Positions 48,178-58,091 of a stretch of DNA of 64,000 nucleotides are shown here, piece by piece. Position 1 is the first letter of the stretch, and each line of letters begins with the position of its first letter. The position numbers and the translations under genes were made by a program. Under the pieces are notes generated by a model. The model saw only the letters and a list, made by a program, of their open reading frames with translations. It made no database searches and was not told where the DNA came from. Source of the DNA: Streptococcus sp. F0442 (GTDB lineage: Bacteria; Bacillota; Bacilli; Lactobacillales; Streptococcaceae); the NCBI RefSeq assembly GCF_000314795.2, contig NZ_KB373315.1, positions 56,001-120,000 of the forward strand. Reading direction: 5' to 3'.

Positions 48178-48522
48178 ATGGCAGAAATTACTTCAGCTAA
48201 AGCAATGGCTCGTACAGTGCGTGTTTCACCTCGTAAATCACGTCTTGTTCTTGACAACATCCGTGGTAAAAGCGTAGCCGATGCCATCGCTATTTTGACA
48301 TTCACACCAAACAAAGCTGCAGGGATCATCCTTAAAGTGTTGAACTCAGCAGTAGCAAACGCTGAAAACAACTTTGGTTTGGAAAAAGCTAACTTGGTAG
48401 TATCTGAAGCATTCGCAAACGAAGGACCAACTATGAAACGTTTCCGTCCACGTGCGAAAGGTTCAGCTTCACCAATCAACAAACGTACAGCTCACATCAC
48501 AGTAGCTGTTGCAGAAAAATAA
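48178..48522 (+). CDS. rplV: Ribosomal protein L22
   Basis: A 114-residue exit-tunnel protein. [20 protein letters not shown] at the N-terminus and the beta-hairpin [20 protein letters not shown], another macrolide-relevant loop, are ordinary. Eleven bases after rpsS. Confidence 0.98.
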   Translation: MAEITSAKAMARTVRVSPRKSRLVLDNIRGKSVADAIAILTFTPNKAAGIILKVLNSAVANAENNFGLEKANLVVSEAFANEGPTMKRFRPRAKGSASPINKRTAHITVAVAEK

Positions 48523-48534
48523 GGAGGTAAACTC

Positions 48535-49188
48535 GTGGGTCAAAAAGTACATCCAATTGGTATGCGTGTTGGTATCATCCGTGATTGGGATGCCAAATGG
48601 TATGCTGAAAAAGAATACGCGGATTACCTTCATGAAGATCTTGCAATCCGTAAATTCATTCAAAAAGAATTGGCTGACGCAGCCGTTTCAACTATTGAAA
48701 TCGAACGCGCAGTAAACAAAGTTAACGTTTCACTTCACACTGCTAAACCAGGTATGGTTATCGGTAAAGGTGGAGCAAACGTTGATGCACTTCGTGCAGC
48801 TCTTAACAAATTGACTGGTAAACAAGTACACATCAACATCATTGAGATCAAACGTCCTGACTTGGATGCTCACCTTGTTGGTGAAGGAATTGCTCGTCAA
48901 TTGGAACAACGTGTTGCTTTCCGTCGTGCACAAAAACAAGCGATCCAACGTGCTATGCGTGCTGGAGCTAAAGGAATCAAAACTCAAGTATCAGGTCGTT
49001 TGAACGGTGCAGATATTGCCCGTGCAGAAGGATACTCTGAAGGAACTGTTCCACTTCACACACTTCGCGCTGATATCGATTACGCTTGGGAAGAAGCAGA
49101 CACTACTTACGGTAAACTTGGTGTTAAAGTATGGATCTACCGTGGTGAAGTTCTTCCAGCTCGTAAAGACGCTAAAGGAGGTAAATAA
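48535..49188 (+). CDS. rpsC: Ribosomal protein S3
   Basis: A 217-residue 30S head protein and mRNA helicase element. [20 protein letters not shown] begins it, the KH domain has [19 protein letters not shown], and the C-terminal domain includes [23 protein letters not shown] start with AAGGAGGTAAACTC. Confidence 0.98.
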   Translation: MGQKVHPIGMRVGIIRDWDAKWYAEKEYADYLHEDLAIRKFIQKELADAAVSTIEIERAVNKVNVSLHTAKPGMVIGKGGANVDALRAALNKLTGKQVHINIIEIKRPDLDAHLVGEGIARQLEQRVAFRRAQKQAIQRAMRAGAKGIKTQVSGRLNGADIARAEGYSEGTVPLHTLRADIDYAWEEADTTYGKLGVKVWIYRGEVLPARKDAKGGK

Positions 49189-49191
49189 CCA

Positions 49192-49605
49192 ATGTTAGTA
49201 CCTAAACGTGTAAAACACCGTCGCGAATTCCGTGGTAAAATGCGCGGTGAAGCAAAAGGTGGAAAAGAAGTAGCATTCGGTGAATACGGTCTTCAAGCTA
49301 CAACTAGCCACTGGATCACAAACCGTCAAATCGAAGCTGCTCGTATCGCCATGACTCGTTACATGAAACGTGGTGGTAAAGTTTGGATTAAGATTTTCCC
49401 ACACAAATCATACACCGCTAAAGCTATCGGGGTACGTATGGGATCTGGTAAAGGGGCTCCTGAAGGTTGGGTAGCACCAGTTAAACGTGGTAAAGTGATG
49501 TTCGAAATTGCTGGTGTATCTGAAGAGATCGCACGCGAAGCGCTTCGTCTTGCTAGCCACAAATTGCCAGTTAAAACTAAATTTGTGAAACGTGAAGCAG
49601 AATAA
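49192..49605 (+). CDS. rplP: Ribosomal protein L16
   Basis: A 137-residue protein at the A-site finger. [40 protein letters not shown] (including the arginine that is hydroxylated in some bacteria nearby) and [20 protein letters not shown] are hallmarks. Three bases after rpsC, with AAGGAGG inside the rpsC end. Confidence 0.98.
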   Translation: MLVPKRVKHRREFRGKMRGEAKGGKEVAFGEYGLQATTSHWITNRQIEAARIAMTRYMKRGGKVWIKIFPHKSYTAKAIGVRMGSGKGAPEGWVAPVKRGKVMFEIAGVSEEIAREALRLASHKLPVKTKFVKREAE

Positions 49606-49614
49606 GGAGAGGTC

Positions 49615-49821
49615 ATGAAACTTACAGAAGTAAAAGAATTTGTTAAAGAACTTCGTGGTCTTTCTCAAGAAGAACTCGCGAAGCGTGAAAATGAATTGAA
49701 GAAAGAATTGTTTGAACTTCGTTTCCAAGCGGCTGCTGGTCAATTGGAACAAACTGGACGTTTGAAAGAAGTGAAAAAACAAATCGCTCGTATCAAAACT
49801 GTTCAATCAGAAGCTAAATAA
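49615..49821 (+). CDS. rpmC: Ribosomal protein L29
   Basis: A 68-residue two-helix protein at the tunnel exit beside L23. [20 protein letters not shown] and FRFQ-like [20 protein letters not shown] fit the family. AAGGAGAGGTC precedes the ATG. Confidence 0.97.
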   Translation: MKLTEVKEFVKELRGLSQEELAKRENELKKELFELRFQAAAGQLEQTGRLKEVKKQIARIKTVQSEAK

Positions 49822-49844
49822 TAGACTAGGGAAGGAGAATTTCA

Positions 49845-50105
49845 ATGGAACGCAATAATCGTAAAGTTCTTGTTGGACGCGTTGTGTCTGACAAAATGGA
49901 CAAAACAATCACAGTTGTAGTTGAAACTAAACGTAACCACCCAGTCTATGGTAAACGTATCAACTATTCTAAAAAATACAAAGCTCATGATGAAAACAAT
50001 GTTGCTAAAGAAGGCGATATCGTTCGTATCATGGAAACTCGTCCGCTTTCAGCTACAAAACGCTTCCGTCTTGTAGAAGTCGTTGAAGAAGCGGTCATCA
50101 TCTAA
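49845..50105 (+). CDS. rpsQ: Ribosomal protein S17
   Basis: An 86-residue OB-fold 16S-binding protein. [20 protein letters not shown] and [20 protein letters not shown] are typical. GAAGGAGAATTTCA precedes the ATG. Confidence 0.98.
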
Positions 50106-50130
50106 TCATACCTGAAAGGAGAAAACGTAA

Positions 50131-50499
50131 ATGATTCAAACAGAAACTCGTTTGAAAGTCGCTGACAACAGTGGCGCACGCGAAATCTTGACCATCAAAG
50201 TTCTTGGTGGTTCAAAACGTAAATTCGCGAGCATCGGAGATGTAATCGTTGCATCTGTAAAACAAGCTACTCCTGGTGGTGCGGTTAAGAAAGGTGACGT
50301 TGTAAAAGCTGTTATCGTTCGTACTAAATCAGGTGCTCGTCGTAAAGATGGTTCATACATCAAGTTCGACGAAAATGCAGCAGTGATCATCCGTGACGAT
50401 AAAACTCCTCGCGGAACTCGTATCTTTGGCCCAGTTGCACGTGAATTGCGTGACGGTGGTTTCATGAAGATCGTATCACTTGCTCCAGAAGTACTTTAA
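50131..50499 (+). CDS. rplN: Ribosomal protein L14
   Basis: A 122-residue barrel protein at the subunit interface. [20 protein letters not shown] and the C-terminal [20 protein letters not shown] are highly conserved. Followed by a 73-base gap with two GC-rich hairpins. Confidence 0.98.
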   Translation: MIQTETRLKVADNSGAREILTIKVLGGSKRKFASIGDVIVASVKQATPGGAVKKGDVVKAVIVRTKSGARRKDGSYIKFDENAAVIIRDDKTPRGTRIFGPVARELRDGGFMKIVSLAPEVL

Positions 50500-50521
50500 T
50501 CAATAAATAACAAACACAGTC

Positions 50522-50550
50522 CCCTGGCTTAGCCAGGGTGCCCATCGGGC
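50522..50550. repeat. Two GC-rich hairpins between rplN and rplX
   Basis: CCCTGGC-TTA-GCCAGGG (50522-50538) is perfect, and GCCC-ATC-GGGC (50540-50550) follows immediately. No U-tract is present. Placed 23 bases before the rplX ATG. Confidence 0.65.
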
Positions 50551-50572
50551 GTAAGAATAAAAGGAGAAAGAA

Positions 50573-50878
50573 ATGTTTGTAAAAAAAGGCGACAAAGTTC
50601 GCGTTATCGCTGGTAAAGACAAAGGCGTAGAAGCTGTTGTTCTTACTGCTCTTCCAAAAGTAAATAAAGTTGTTGTAGAAGGTGTAAATATCATCAAGAA
50701 ACACCAACGTCCAAATAACGAAAACCCTCAAGGTGCTATCGTTGAAAAAGAAGCTCCAATTCATGCTTCTAACGTTCAAGTGTTGGACAAAAACGGTGTT
50801 GCTGGACGTGTTGGCTACAAATTTGTAGACGGCAAAAAAGTTCGCTACAACAAAAAATCAGGCGAAGTGCTTGACTAA
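50573..50878 (+). CDS. rplX: Ribosomal protein L24
   Basis: A 101-residue assembly-initiating 50S protein. The KOW motif is [20 protein letters not shown], followed by [34 protein letters not shown] precedes the ATG. Confidence 0.97.
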   Translation: MFVKKGDKVRVIAGKDKGVEAVVLTALPKVNKVVVEGVNIIKKHQRPNNENPQGAIVEKEAPIHASNVQVLDKNGVAGRVGYKFVDGKKVRYNKKSGEVLD

Positions 50879-50901
50879 TCACGAAGGAAAGGAGAAGTAT
50901 A

Positions 50902-51444
50902 ATGGCTAATCGTTTAAAAGAAAAATACCTTAATGAAGTAGTACCATCATTGACTGAACAGTTCAACTATTCATCTGTTATGGCTGTGCCAAAAGTTGAT
51001 AAAATTGTCTTGAACATGGGTGTTGGTGATGCAGTATCAAATGCTAAAAACCTTGAAAAAGCTGCTGAAGAGCTTGCTTTGATCTCGGGTCAAAAACCAT
51101 TGATCACTAAGGCTAAAAAATCAATCGCCGGCTTCCGTCTTCGTGAAGGTGTTGCGATCGGTGCAAAAGTTACCCTTCGTGGTGAACGTATGTACGAATT
51201 CTTGGATAAATTGGTAACAGTTTCACTTCCACGTGTACGTGACTTCCATGGTGTCCCAACAAAATCATTTGATGGACGTGGAAACTACACACTTGGTGTG
51301 AAAGAACAATTGATCTTCCCAGAAATCAACTTTGATGATGTTGATAAAACTCGTGGTTTGGATATCGTAATCGTAACTACAGCGAACACAGACGAAGAAT
51401 CACGTGCATTGCTTACTGGCCTCGGTATGCCGTTTGCAAAATAA
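50902..51444 (+). CDS. rplE: Ribosomal protein L5
   Basis: A 180-residue 5S rRNA-binding protein that contacts the P-site t[23 protein letters not shown] and the loop [20 protein letters not shown] are hallmarks. AAAGGAGAAGTATA precedes the ATG. Confidence 0.98.
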   Translation: MANRLKEKYLNEVVPSLTEQFNYSSVMAVPKVDKIVLNMGVGDAVSNAKNLEKAAEELALISGQKPLITKAKKSIAGFRLREGVAIGAKVTLRGERMYEFLDKLVTVSLPRVRDFHGVPTKSFDGRGNYTLGVKEQLIFPEINFDDVDKTRGLDIVIVTTANTDEESRALLTGLGMPFAK

Positions 51445-51461
51445 TATAGGAGGTAAAACTA

Positions 51462-51647
51462 ATGGCTAAAAAATCTATGATTGCTAAGAACAAACGCCCA
51501 GCGAAGTTCTCTACTCAAGCATACACTCGCTGTGAACGTTGTGGACGTCCACACTCAGTTTACCGCAAGTTTAAACTTTGCCGTGTTTGCTTCCGTGAAT
51601 TGGCATACAAAGGTCAAATCCCAGGTGTCACAAAAGCATCTTGGTAA
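51462..51647 (+). CDS. rpsN: Ribosomal protein S14, zinc-binding type Z
   Basis: A 61-residue 30S head protein. Cysteines in [20 protein letters not shown] form a zinc site, so this is the short C+ form found in most Firmicutes. AGGAGGTAAAACTA precedes the ATG. A 213-base gap with a hairpin element follows. Confidence 0.98.
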   Translation: MAKKSMIAKNKRPAKFSTQAYTRCERCGRPHSVYRKFKLCRVCFRELAYKGQIPGVTKASW

Positions 51648-51653
51648 TAGTAT

Positions 51654-51784
51654 GATACAAAGAGCGTAACAACCTCAGCAAAAATAGGAGATTTGGTGAC
51701 GGAGCGGAGTTCCGAATCAAACCTAGCTTTTTTGCCCAGATTGTGGCTCGTGTTCAAATGAGTATATTCTCGTTTGCATGTATC
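51654..51784. repeat. Imperfect inverted-repeat element between rpsN and rpsH
   Basis: Runs from GATACAAAGAGCG to CGTTTGCATGTATC. GAGCGTAACAACCTCAGC-AAAAATAGG on the left pairs imperfectly with CCTAGCTTTTTTGCCCAGATTGTGGCTC on the right, so the transcript can form a long hairpin. It shares termini and arm sequence with the element at 52264-52396. Confidence 0.6.
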
Positions 51785-51860
51785 AAAATTTTCTGAGCCT
51801 AGCTCAATCATTAACTAGCAAGTGCAACTTGCAAACTACTAGTAAGAGGAGAAATAAAAA

Positions 51861-52259
51861 ATGGTTATGACTGACCCAATCGCAGACTTCCTTACACGTA
51901 TTCGTAACGCTAACCAAGCAAAACACGAAGTACTTGAAGTGCCTGCATCAAACATCAAAAAAGGAATTGCTGAAATCCTTAAACGCGAAGGTTTTGTAAA
52001 AAACGTTGAATTCATCGAAGATGACAAACAAGGCATCATCCGTGTATTCTTGAAATACGGACAAAACGGTGAAAAAGTTATCACAAACTTGAAACGTGTA
52101 TCAAAACCAGGTTTGCGTGTTTACAAAAAACGTGAAGATCTTCCAAAAGTTCTTAACGGACTTGGAATTGCTATCCTTTCAACTTCTGAAGGTTTGCTTA
52201 CTGATAAAGAAGCACGCCAAAAGAATGTTGGTGGTGAGGTTATCGCTTACGTTTGGTAA
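51861..52259 (+). CDS. rpsH: Ribosomal protein S8
   Basis: A 132-residue 16S-binding protein and, in E. coli, the spc operon feedback repressor. [20 protein letters not shown] and [20 protein letters not shown] are hallmarks. ATG at 51861 follows GAGGAGAAATAAAAA; a second ATG two codons on is possible. Hairpin elements lie in both flanking gaps. Confidence 0.97.
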   Translation: MVMTDPIADFLTRIRNANQAKHEVLEVPASNIKKGIAEILKREGFVKNVEFIEDDKQGIIRVFLKYGQNGEKVITNLKRVSKPGLRVYKKREDLPKVLNGLGIAILSTSEGLLTDKEARQKNVGGEVIAYVW

Positions 52260-52263
52260 AATC

Positions 52264-52396
52264 AAGATACAAAGCTCGTAAAGAACAAAGCAAAATTAGG
52301 AAGTTGGGGCAGTTTGTTTACAAACGAGCCAACTTATCTATTTTGCACAGTTCTTAGAGCGTGTTCAGTTTAGCTATTGAACTAAATAAGTATCTT
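52264..52396. repeat. Imperfect inverted-repeat element between rpsH and rplF
   Basis: Termini AAGATAC/GTATCTT. The left arm GCTCGTAAAGAACAAAGCAA (from 52274) and continuing AATTAGGAAGTTGG pairs with CCAACTTATCTATTTTGCAC and AGTTCTTAGAGC on the right (52329-52360), around a loop that includes GTTTGTTTACAAAC, itself a small palindrome. Same family as the element at 51654-51784. Confidence 0.65.
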
Positions 52397-52451
52397 AACC
52401 CCGTGAAAACTGGCCTTCAAAGGCCTGACAATTTAACAGGAGAATAAAAAC

Positions 52452-52988
52452 ATGTCACGTATTGGTAATAAAGTTATCGTGTTGCCTGCTGGTGTTGAAC
52501 TCACTAACAATGACAACGTAGTAACTGTAAAAGGACCTAAAGGAGAACTTACTCGTGAGTTCTCAAAAGATATTGAAATCCGTGTGGAAGGTACTGAAGT
52601 AACTCTTCACCGTCCAAACGATTCAAAAGAAATGAAAACTATCCACGGAACTACTCGTGCCCTTTTGAACAACATGGTTGTTGGTGTATCAGAAGGATTC
52701 AAGAAAGAACTTGAAATGCGCGGGGTTGGTTACCGTGCACAACTTCAAGGAAATAAACTTGTCTTGGCTGTAGGTAAATCTCATCCAGATGAAGTTGAAG
52801 CTCCAGAAGGAATTACTTTTGAACTTCCAAACCCAACGACTATCGTTATCAGTGGAATTTCAAAAGAAGTAGTTGGTCAAACAGCTGCTTACGTACGTAG
52901 CCTTCGTTCACCAGAACCTTACAAAGGTAAAGGGATCCGTTACGTTGGTGAATTCGTTCGCCGTAAAGAAGGTAAAACAGGTAAATAA
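52452..52988 (+). CDS. rplF: Ribosomal protein L6
   Basis: A 178-residue protein near the factor-binding site. [20 protein letters not shown] begins it and [20 protein letters not shown] ends it, both conserved. AACAGGAGAATAAAAAC precedes the ATG. Confidence 0.98.
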   Translation: MSRIGNKVIVLPAGVELTNNDNVVTVKGPKGELTREFSKDIEIRVEGTEVTLHRPNDSKEMKTIHGTTRALLNNMVVGVSEGFKKELEMRGVGYRAQLQGNKLVLAVGKSHPDEVEAPEGITFELPNPTTIVISGISKEVVGQTAAYVRSLRSPEPYKGKGIRYVGEFVRRKEGKTGK

Positions 52989-53071
52989 TGTTGAGTGGTT
53001 GCTTATCAACCACCCACCTATTTTCCAACTCAGTGCTTAGCACATGATTTTAAAATTAAGAGGTGAAAATT

Positions 53072-53428
53072 GTGATTTCGAAACCAGATAAAAATAAAAT
53101 CCGTCAAAAACGCCACCGTCGCGTTCGCGGAAAACTCTCTGGAACTGCTGATCGCCCACGTTTGAACGTATTCCGTTCTAATACAGGCATCTACGCTCAA
53201 GTAATTGATGACGTAGCGGGTGTAACGCTCGCAAGCGCTTCAACTCTTGACAAAGAAGTTTCTAAAGGAACTAAAACTGAACAAGCCGTTGTTGTCGGCA
53301 AACTTGTTGCTGAACGTGCAGTTGCTAAAGGTATTTCTGAAGTGGTGTTCGACCGCGGTGGATATCTATATCACGGACGTGTTAAAGCTTTGGCTGATGC
53401 AGCTCGTGAAAACGGATTGAAATTCTAA
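53072..53428 (+). CDS. rplR: Ribosomal protein L18
   Basis: A 118-residue 5S rRNA-binding protein. [20 protein letters not shown] at the N-terminus and [20 protein letters not shown] at the C-terminus. The start is GTG at 53072 because AAGAGGT is seven bases upstream; a GTG at 53063 lies inside that site and is rejected. Confidence 0.96.
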   Translation: MISKPDKNKIRQKRHRRVRGKLSGTADRPRLNVFRSNTGIYAQVIDDVAGVTLASASTLDKEVSKGTKTEQAVVVGKLVAERAVAKGISEVVFDRGGYLYHGRVKALADAARENGLKF

Positions 53429-53445
53429 TAGGAGGACACTAGAAA

Positions 53446-53940
53446 ATGGCATTTAAAGACAATGCAGTTGAACTTGAAGAACGCGTAGTTGCCATCAACC
53501 GTGTTACAAAAGTTGTTAAAGGTGGACGTCGTCTTCGCTTTGCAGCTCTTGTAGTTGTTGGTGACCGTAACGGACGTGTTGGTTTTGGTACAGGTAAAGC
53601 TCAAGAAGTACCAGAAGCAATCCGTAAAGCAGTAGAAGATGCTAAGAAAAACTTGATTGAAGTTCCTATGGTTGGAACAACAATTCCTCACGAAGTAACA
53701 TCAGTATTTGGTGGAGCTCGTGTATTGTTGAAACCAGCTATCGAAGGGGCTGGGGTTGCTGCAGGTGGTGCAGTTCGTGCCGTTGTCGAATTGGCAGGTA
53801 TTGCAGATGTAACATCTAAATCACTTGGATCAAACACTCCAATCAACATTGTTCGTGCAACAGTGGAAGGATTAGCTCAATTGAAACGCGCTGAAGAAGT
53901 TGCTGCCCTTCGTGGTATTTCAGTTTCTGACTTGGCTTAA
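53446..53940 (+). CDS. rpsE: Ribosomal protein S5
   Basis: A 164-residue fidelity-linked 30S protein. [20 protein letters not shown] is the spectinomycin-associated loop, followed by [38 protein letters not shown] precedes the ATG. Confidence 0.98.
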   Translation: MAFKDNAVELEERVVAINRVTKVVKGGRRLRFAALVVVGDRNGRVGFGTGKAQEVPEAIRKAVEDAKKNLIEVPMVGTTIPHEVTSVFGGARVLLKPAIEGAGVAAGGAVRAVVELAGIADVTSKSLGSNTPINIVRATVEGLAQLKRAEEVAALRGISVSDLA

Positions 53941-53954
53941 GAAAGGAGATTCAA

Positions 53955-54137
53955 ATGGCTCAAATTAAAATTACTTTGACTAAGTCTCCAATCGGACGCA
54001 TCCCGTCACAACGTAAAACTGTTGTAGCACTTGGACTTGGCAAATTGAACAGCTCTGTTATTAAAGAAGATAACCCAGCAGTACGTGGAATGATCACTGC
54101 AGTATCTCACTTGGTAACAGTTGAAGAAGTAAAATAA
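53955..54137 (+). CDS. rpmD: Ribosomal protein L30
   Basis: A 60-residue protein of the short bacterial form. [20 protein letters not shown] and [29 protein letters not shown] precedes the ATG. A 145-base gap follows, holding AGGGG...CCCCT hairpin sequence. Confidence 0.97.
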   Translation: MAQIKITLTKSPIGRIPSQRKTVVALGLGKLNSSVIKEDNPAVRGMITAVSHLVTVEEVK

Positions 54138-54282
54138 TCTATTTATAATAGAAAAAGGTTTTCAGGGGTATGGGAAGTTTCTCATCCCCTAAAACTAAAT
54201 ATAAGTATAGGCGAGTTTGTAGTCGGGACACCTTTTCCTGATTGCATGCGTTAGCAATTTACAAAAGAGGAGAAAATAAATA

Positions 54283-54723
54283 ATGAAACTTCATGAATTA
54301 CAACCTGCTACAGGTTCACGTAAAGTCCGCAACCGTGTTGGTCGTGGTACTTCATCTGGTAATGGTAAAACTTCTGGCCGTGGTCAAAAAGGTCAAAAAG
54401 CTCGTAGCGGTGGCGGTGTACGTCTTGGTTTTGAAGGTGGACAAACTCCATTGTTCCGTCGTCTTCCAAAACGTGGATTTACAAACATCAACGCTAAAGA
54501 ATATGCGATTGTAAACCTTGATCAATTGAACGCCTTTGACGATGGTGCCGAAGTAACTCCAGTAGTACTTGTTGAATCAGGAATTGTAAAAGCTGAAAAA
54601 TCAGGTATCAAAATTCTTGGTAACGGAGAATTGACTAAGAAGTTGACTGTAAAAGCAGCTAAATTCTCTAAATCAGCTGAAGAAGCTATCACTGCTAAAG
54701 GTGGTTCAGTTGAAGTCATCTAA
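54283..54723 (+). CDS. rplO: Ribosomal protein L15
   Basis: A 146-residue protein with a long basic extension. [20 protein letters not shown] then [20 protein letters not shown] and [14 protein letters not shown] are hallmarks. AAGAGGAGAAAATAAATA precedes the ATG. Twelve bases before secY. Confidence 0.98.
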   Translation: MKLHELQPATGSRKVRNRVGRGTSSGNGKTSGRGQKGQKARSGGGVRLGFEGGQTPLFRRLPKRGFTNINAKEYAIVNLDQLNAFDDGAEVTPVVLVESGIVKAEKSGIKILGNGELTKKLTVKAAKFSKSAEEAITAKGGSVEVI

Positions 54724-54735
54724 GTGAGGTGACCT

Positions 54736-56046
54736 ATGTTTTTAAAATTATTAAAAGATGCATTTAAAGTAAAACAAGTACGTTCAAAGATCTTATTTAC
54801 AATCTTTATCATTCTTGTTTTCCGCATTGGAACCACGATTACAGTGCCTGGTGTAAATGCGAAAATTTTGAATAGCCTTCAAGATGTGTCCTTCTTGAAC
54901 ATGCTCAGTTTAGTTTCTGGGAATGCTATGAGGAACTTCTCAGTTTTCGCTTTAGGGGTTAGCCCATACATCACAGCTTCCATCGTTGTGCAACTTTTAC
55001 AAATGGATCTGTTACCTAAGTTTGTCGAATGGGGCAAACAGGGGGAAGTTGGTCGAAGAAAGCTAAATCAAGCAACACGATACATCGCCTTGCTTTTAGC
55101 CTTTGTCCAATCCATTGGGATTACAGCGACTTTCCATACGTTGTCTCAAGCGAAATTGGTAGCTACTCCAAATACCAAGACCTATCTTTTGATCGGTGCC
55201 ATTCTAACGACTGGTTCAATGATTGTCACTTGGCTCGGAGAGCAAATCTCCGATAAAGGATACGGAAATGGTGTTTCAATGATTATCTTTGCAGGGATTG
55301 TGTCATCGATTCCGGAGATGATCAAAGAAATCTATGAAAATGCATTTGTAAATGTTCGCTCTGGTCAATTGACCAATTCACTTATCTTTGTTGGAGTATT
55401 AATCCTTGCTATCTTGGTCATTGTTTACTTTACAACCTTTGTAGAGCAAGCTCAATACAAGATTCCAATCCAATATACAAAGATTGCCCAAGGAGCTCCA
55501 TCAAGTTCTTACCTACCTTTAAAAGTTAACCCAGCGGGAGTTATCCCAGTTATCTTTGCTAGTTCGATTACAGCAGCACCTGCTGCAATTTTTCAAGTCA
55601 TTAGCGCCATGGGTTATAATGCAGGATGGGTGAAAACAGCACAAGCCATGTTGGCTACAAACACACCTACGGGTGTTGCTATGTACGCCTTACTGATCAT
55701 TCTATTTACATTCTTCTATACGTTTGTTCAGATCAATCCTGAAAAAACGGCAGAAAACCTTCAAAAGAGCGGTGCCTATATTCCAGGTGTTCGCCCAGGT
55801 AAGGGAACAGAAGAATTTATGTCTCGCTTGCTACGTCGTTTAGCATGTGTTGGATCAGTATTCCTTGGCTTTATTACCATCATTCCAATCTTAGCTCGTG
55901 ATGTATTTGGTTTAACAGATGCGGTTGCTCTTGGAGGAACGAGTTTGTTAATCATTATTTCAACAGGTATTGAAGGAATGAAACAATTGGAAGGCTACTT
56001 ATTAAAACGTAAGTATGTCGGATTTATGGACACAACAACAGAATAG
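54736..56046 (+). CDS. secY: Protein translocase channel SecY
   Basis: A 436-residue channel of the Sec translocon with ten membrane segments. RIGTTITVPGVNAKILNSLQ, ALGVSPYITASIVVQLLQMD and IQYTKIAQGAPSSSYLPLKV are hallmarks, and the cytoplasmic loop QINPEKTAENLQKSGAYIPG contacts SecA and the ribosome. It is the main housekeeping SecY, by position in the spc operon. Confidence 0.98.
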   Translation: MFLKLLKDAFKVKQVRSKILFTIFIILVFRIGTTITVPGVNAKILNSLQDVSFLNMLSLVSGNAMRNFSVFALGVSPYITASIVVQLLQMDLLPKFVEWGKQGEVGRRKLNQATRYIALLLAFVQSIGITATFHTLSQAKLVATPNTKTYLLIGAILTTGSMIVTWLGEQISDKGYGNGVSMIIFAGIVSSIPEMIKEIYENAFVNVRSGQLTNSLIFVGVLILAILVIVYFTTFVEQAQYKIPIQYTKIAQGAPSSSYLPLKVNPAGVIPVIFASSITAAPAAIFQVISAMGYNAGWVKTAQAMLATNTPTGVAMYALLIILFTFFYTFVQINPEKTAENLQKSGAYIPGVRPGKGTEEFMSRLLRRLACVGSVFLGFITIIPILARDVFGLTDAVALGGTSLLIIISTGIEGMKQLEGYLLKRKYVGFMDTTTE

Positions 56047-56072
56047 AATAAGGTTGACTTTGTCAGCCTTCT

Positions 56073-56128
56073 ATTTTGTTTTTAAATGGAAATAGGAATT
56101 TGCTCCTGCTTCCATTTAAAAACAAAAT
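56073..56128. repeat. Perfect 19-bp inverted repeat before adk
   Basis: ATTTTGTTTTTAAATGGAA (56073-56091) and its exact complement (56110-56128) flank an 18-base loop. The right arm ends two bases before the AAGGAGG of adk. No U-tract follows, so it is not a simple terminator; the hairpin could hold or expose the adk ribosome binding site. Confidence 0.8.
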
Positions 56129-56142
56129 AAGGAGGATTCATC

Positions 56143-56781
56143 ATGAATCTTTTAATTATGGGATTGCCTGGAGCAGGTAAGGGGACCCAAGCAGCGAAAA
56201 TCGTGGAAGAGTTTCACGTAGCGCATATTTCTACCGGTGATATGTTCCGCGCAGCAATGGCTAACCAAACTGAAATGGGTGTATTGGCAAAATCATTCAT
56301 CGACAAAGGTGAATTGGTGCCAGATGATGTGACAAACGGGATTGTAAAAGAACGTTTGGCTCAAGACGACATTAAGGAAAAAGGATTCCTTTTGGATGGT
56401 TTTCCTCGCACGATCGAACAAGCTCATGCCTTGGATCAAATCTTGGTTGATCTTGGTTTGGAGCTTGAGGGAGTAATCAATATCGAAGTGGATCCATCTT
56501 GCCTTCTTGAACGCTTGAGTGGTCGTATTATTCACCGCGAAACAGGTGAAACTTACCATAAAGTATTCAACCCACCAGCTGACTACAAGGAAGAAGACTA
56601 TTACCAACGTGAAGATGACAAACCAGAAACAGTGAAACGCCGCTTGGATGTGAATATTGCTCAAGGTGAGCCGATTCTTGCTCATTATCGTGGAAAAGGA
56701 TTGGTACATGATATTGAAGGAAATCAAGACATCAACGACGTCTTCAAAGATATCCAAAAAGTCTTAGAGAATTTGAAATAA
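56143..56781 (+). CDS. adk: Adenylate kinase
   Basis: A 212-residue enzyme (ATP + AMP to 2 ADP). The P-loop is [10 protein letters not shown], the AMP site [13 protein letters not shown], and [20 protein letters not shown] follows. The LID (about 127-160, [17 protein letters not shown]) is the long form but without the four zinc cysteines. Start at 56143 after AAGGAGGATTCATC. Confidence 0.98.
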   Translation: MNLLIMGLPGAGKGTQAAKIVEEFHVAHISTGDMFRAAMANQTEMGVLAKSFIDKGELVPDDVTNGIVKERLAQDDIKEKGFLLDGFPRTIEQAHALDQILVDLGLELEGVINIEVDPSCLLERLSGRIIHRETGETYHKVFNPPADYKEEDYYQREDDKPETVKRRLDVNIAQGEPILAHYRGKGLVHDIEGNQDINDVFKDIQKVLENLK

Positions 56782-56897
56782 AAACGTTTTAGTCACTTGC
56801 AATATTTGACAACAAGTGTTACAATTAGTTAGTCTGACTTATAATTGTTACCTCTGTGCTCAGAGGAATGAATCGAAATTTATGGAGGTACTTTTGC

Positions 56898-57116
56898 GTG
56901 GCAAAAGACGATGTGATTGAAGTAGAAGGCAAAGTAGTCGATACAATGCCGAATGCTATGTTTACGGTTGAACTTGAAAATGGACATCAGATTTTAGCAA
57001 CAGTTTCTGGTAAAATTCGTAAAAACTATATTCGTATTTTAGCGGGAGATCGTGTTACAGTGGAGATGAGTCCGTACGATTTGACACGTGGACGTATCAC
57101 ATACCGCTTTAAATAA
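56898..57116 (+). CDS. infA: Translation initiation factor IF-1
   Basis: A 72-residue OB-fold factor that blocks the A site during initiation. [20 protein letters not shown] and [20 protein letters not shown] are hallmarks. The start is GTG at 56898 after TGGAGGTACTTTTGC; the frame is open upstream but has no other site. A possible promoter (GTTACA, 16 bases, TATAAT at 56840) lies in the adk-infA gap. Confidence 0.96.
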
Positions 57117-57139
57117 TCGAAAAACTTGGAGGGATAAAA

Positions 57140-57256
57140 ATGAAAGTAAGACCATCGGTCAAACCAATTTGCGAATACTGTAAAGTAATTCGTCGTAATG
57201 GTCGTGTTATGGTAATTTGCCCAGCAAATCCAAAACACAAACAACGTCAAGGATAA
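57140..57256 (+). CDS. rpmJ: Ribosomal protein L36
   Basis: A 38-residue 50S protein, too short for most ORF scans. [20 protein letters not shown] followed by [18 protein letters not shown] has the zinc-binding set (Cys, Cys, Cys, His), so it is the C+ form. TTGGAGGGATAAAA precedes the ATG. Confidence 0.97.
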
Positions 57257-57273
57257 GATAGAAAGGAGAAAAC

Positions 57274-57639
57274 ATGGCTCGTATTGCTGGAGTTGACATT
57301 CCAAATGACAAACGTGTAGTAATTTCATTGACTTATGTATACGGTATTGGACTTCCAACATCTAAGAAAATTCTTGCTGCTGCAGGCGTTTCTGAAGATA
57401 TTCGTGTTCGTGACCTTACACCAGATCAAGAAGATGCTATCCGTCGTGAAGTTGACGCAATTAAAGTTGAAGGTGACCTTCGTCGTGAAGTAAACTTGAA
57501 CATCAAACGTTTGATGGAAATCGGTTCATACCGTGGTATCCGTCACCGTCGTGGACTTCCAGTTCGTGGACAAAACACTAAAAACAATGCTCGCACTCGT
57601 AAAGGTAAAGCTGTTGCGATTGCAGGTAAGAAAAAATAA
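57274..57639 (+). CDS. rpsM: Ribosomal protein S13
   Basis: A 121-residue 30S head protein that contacts 50S L5. [20 protein letters not shown] and the tail [20 protein letters not shown] are hallmarks. GAAAGGAGAAAAC precedes the ATG. Confidence 0.98.
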   Translation: MARIAGVDIPNDKRVVISLTYVYGIGLPTSKKILAAAGVSEDIRVRDLTPDQEDAIRREVDAIKVEGDLRREVNLNIKRLMEIGSYRGIRHRRGLPVRGQNTKNNARTRKGKAVAIAGKKK

Positions 57640-57662
57640 AATAAAATAAGGAGGTAAAAATC

Positions 57663-58046
57663 TTGGCTAAACCAACACGTAAACGTCGTGTGAAAAAGAA
57701 TATCGAATCTGGTATTGCTCATATTCACGCTACATTTAACAACACAATTGTTATGATTACTGATGTGCATGGTAACGCAATCGCTTGGTCATCTGCAGGT
57801 GCACTTGGATTCAAAGGTTCTCGTAAATCTACACCATTTGCTGCTCAAATGGCTTCAGAAGCTGCTGCGAAATCTGCTCAAGAACATGGACTTAAATCTG
57901 TTGAAGTAACTGTTAAAGGTCCTGGTTCAGGTCGTGAGTCTGCTATTCGTGCACTTGCTGCTGCTGGTCTTGAAGTAACTGCAATCCGCGATGTAACTCC
58001 TGTACCACACAATGGTGCTCGTCCTCCAAAACGTCGCCGTGTATAA
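57663..58046 (+). CDS. rpsK: Ribosomal protein S11
   Basis: A 127-residue platform protein. [20 protein letters not shown] and [17 protein letters not shown] are hallmarks. The start is TTG at 57663 with AAGGAGGTAAAAATC upstream. Confidence 0.97.
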
Positions 58047-58091
58047 TCATCAACAATTACACAGCTTTTCGTTTAAGAGGGAGTATAGCAA

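Noticed and set aside
46190..48470. L4 and L22 loops checked for macrolide-resistance changes.
   Set aside because: Both loops read as the ordinary streptococcal sequence; no insertion or known substitution was noticed.
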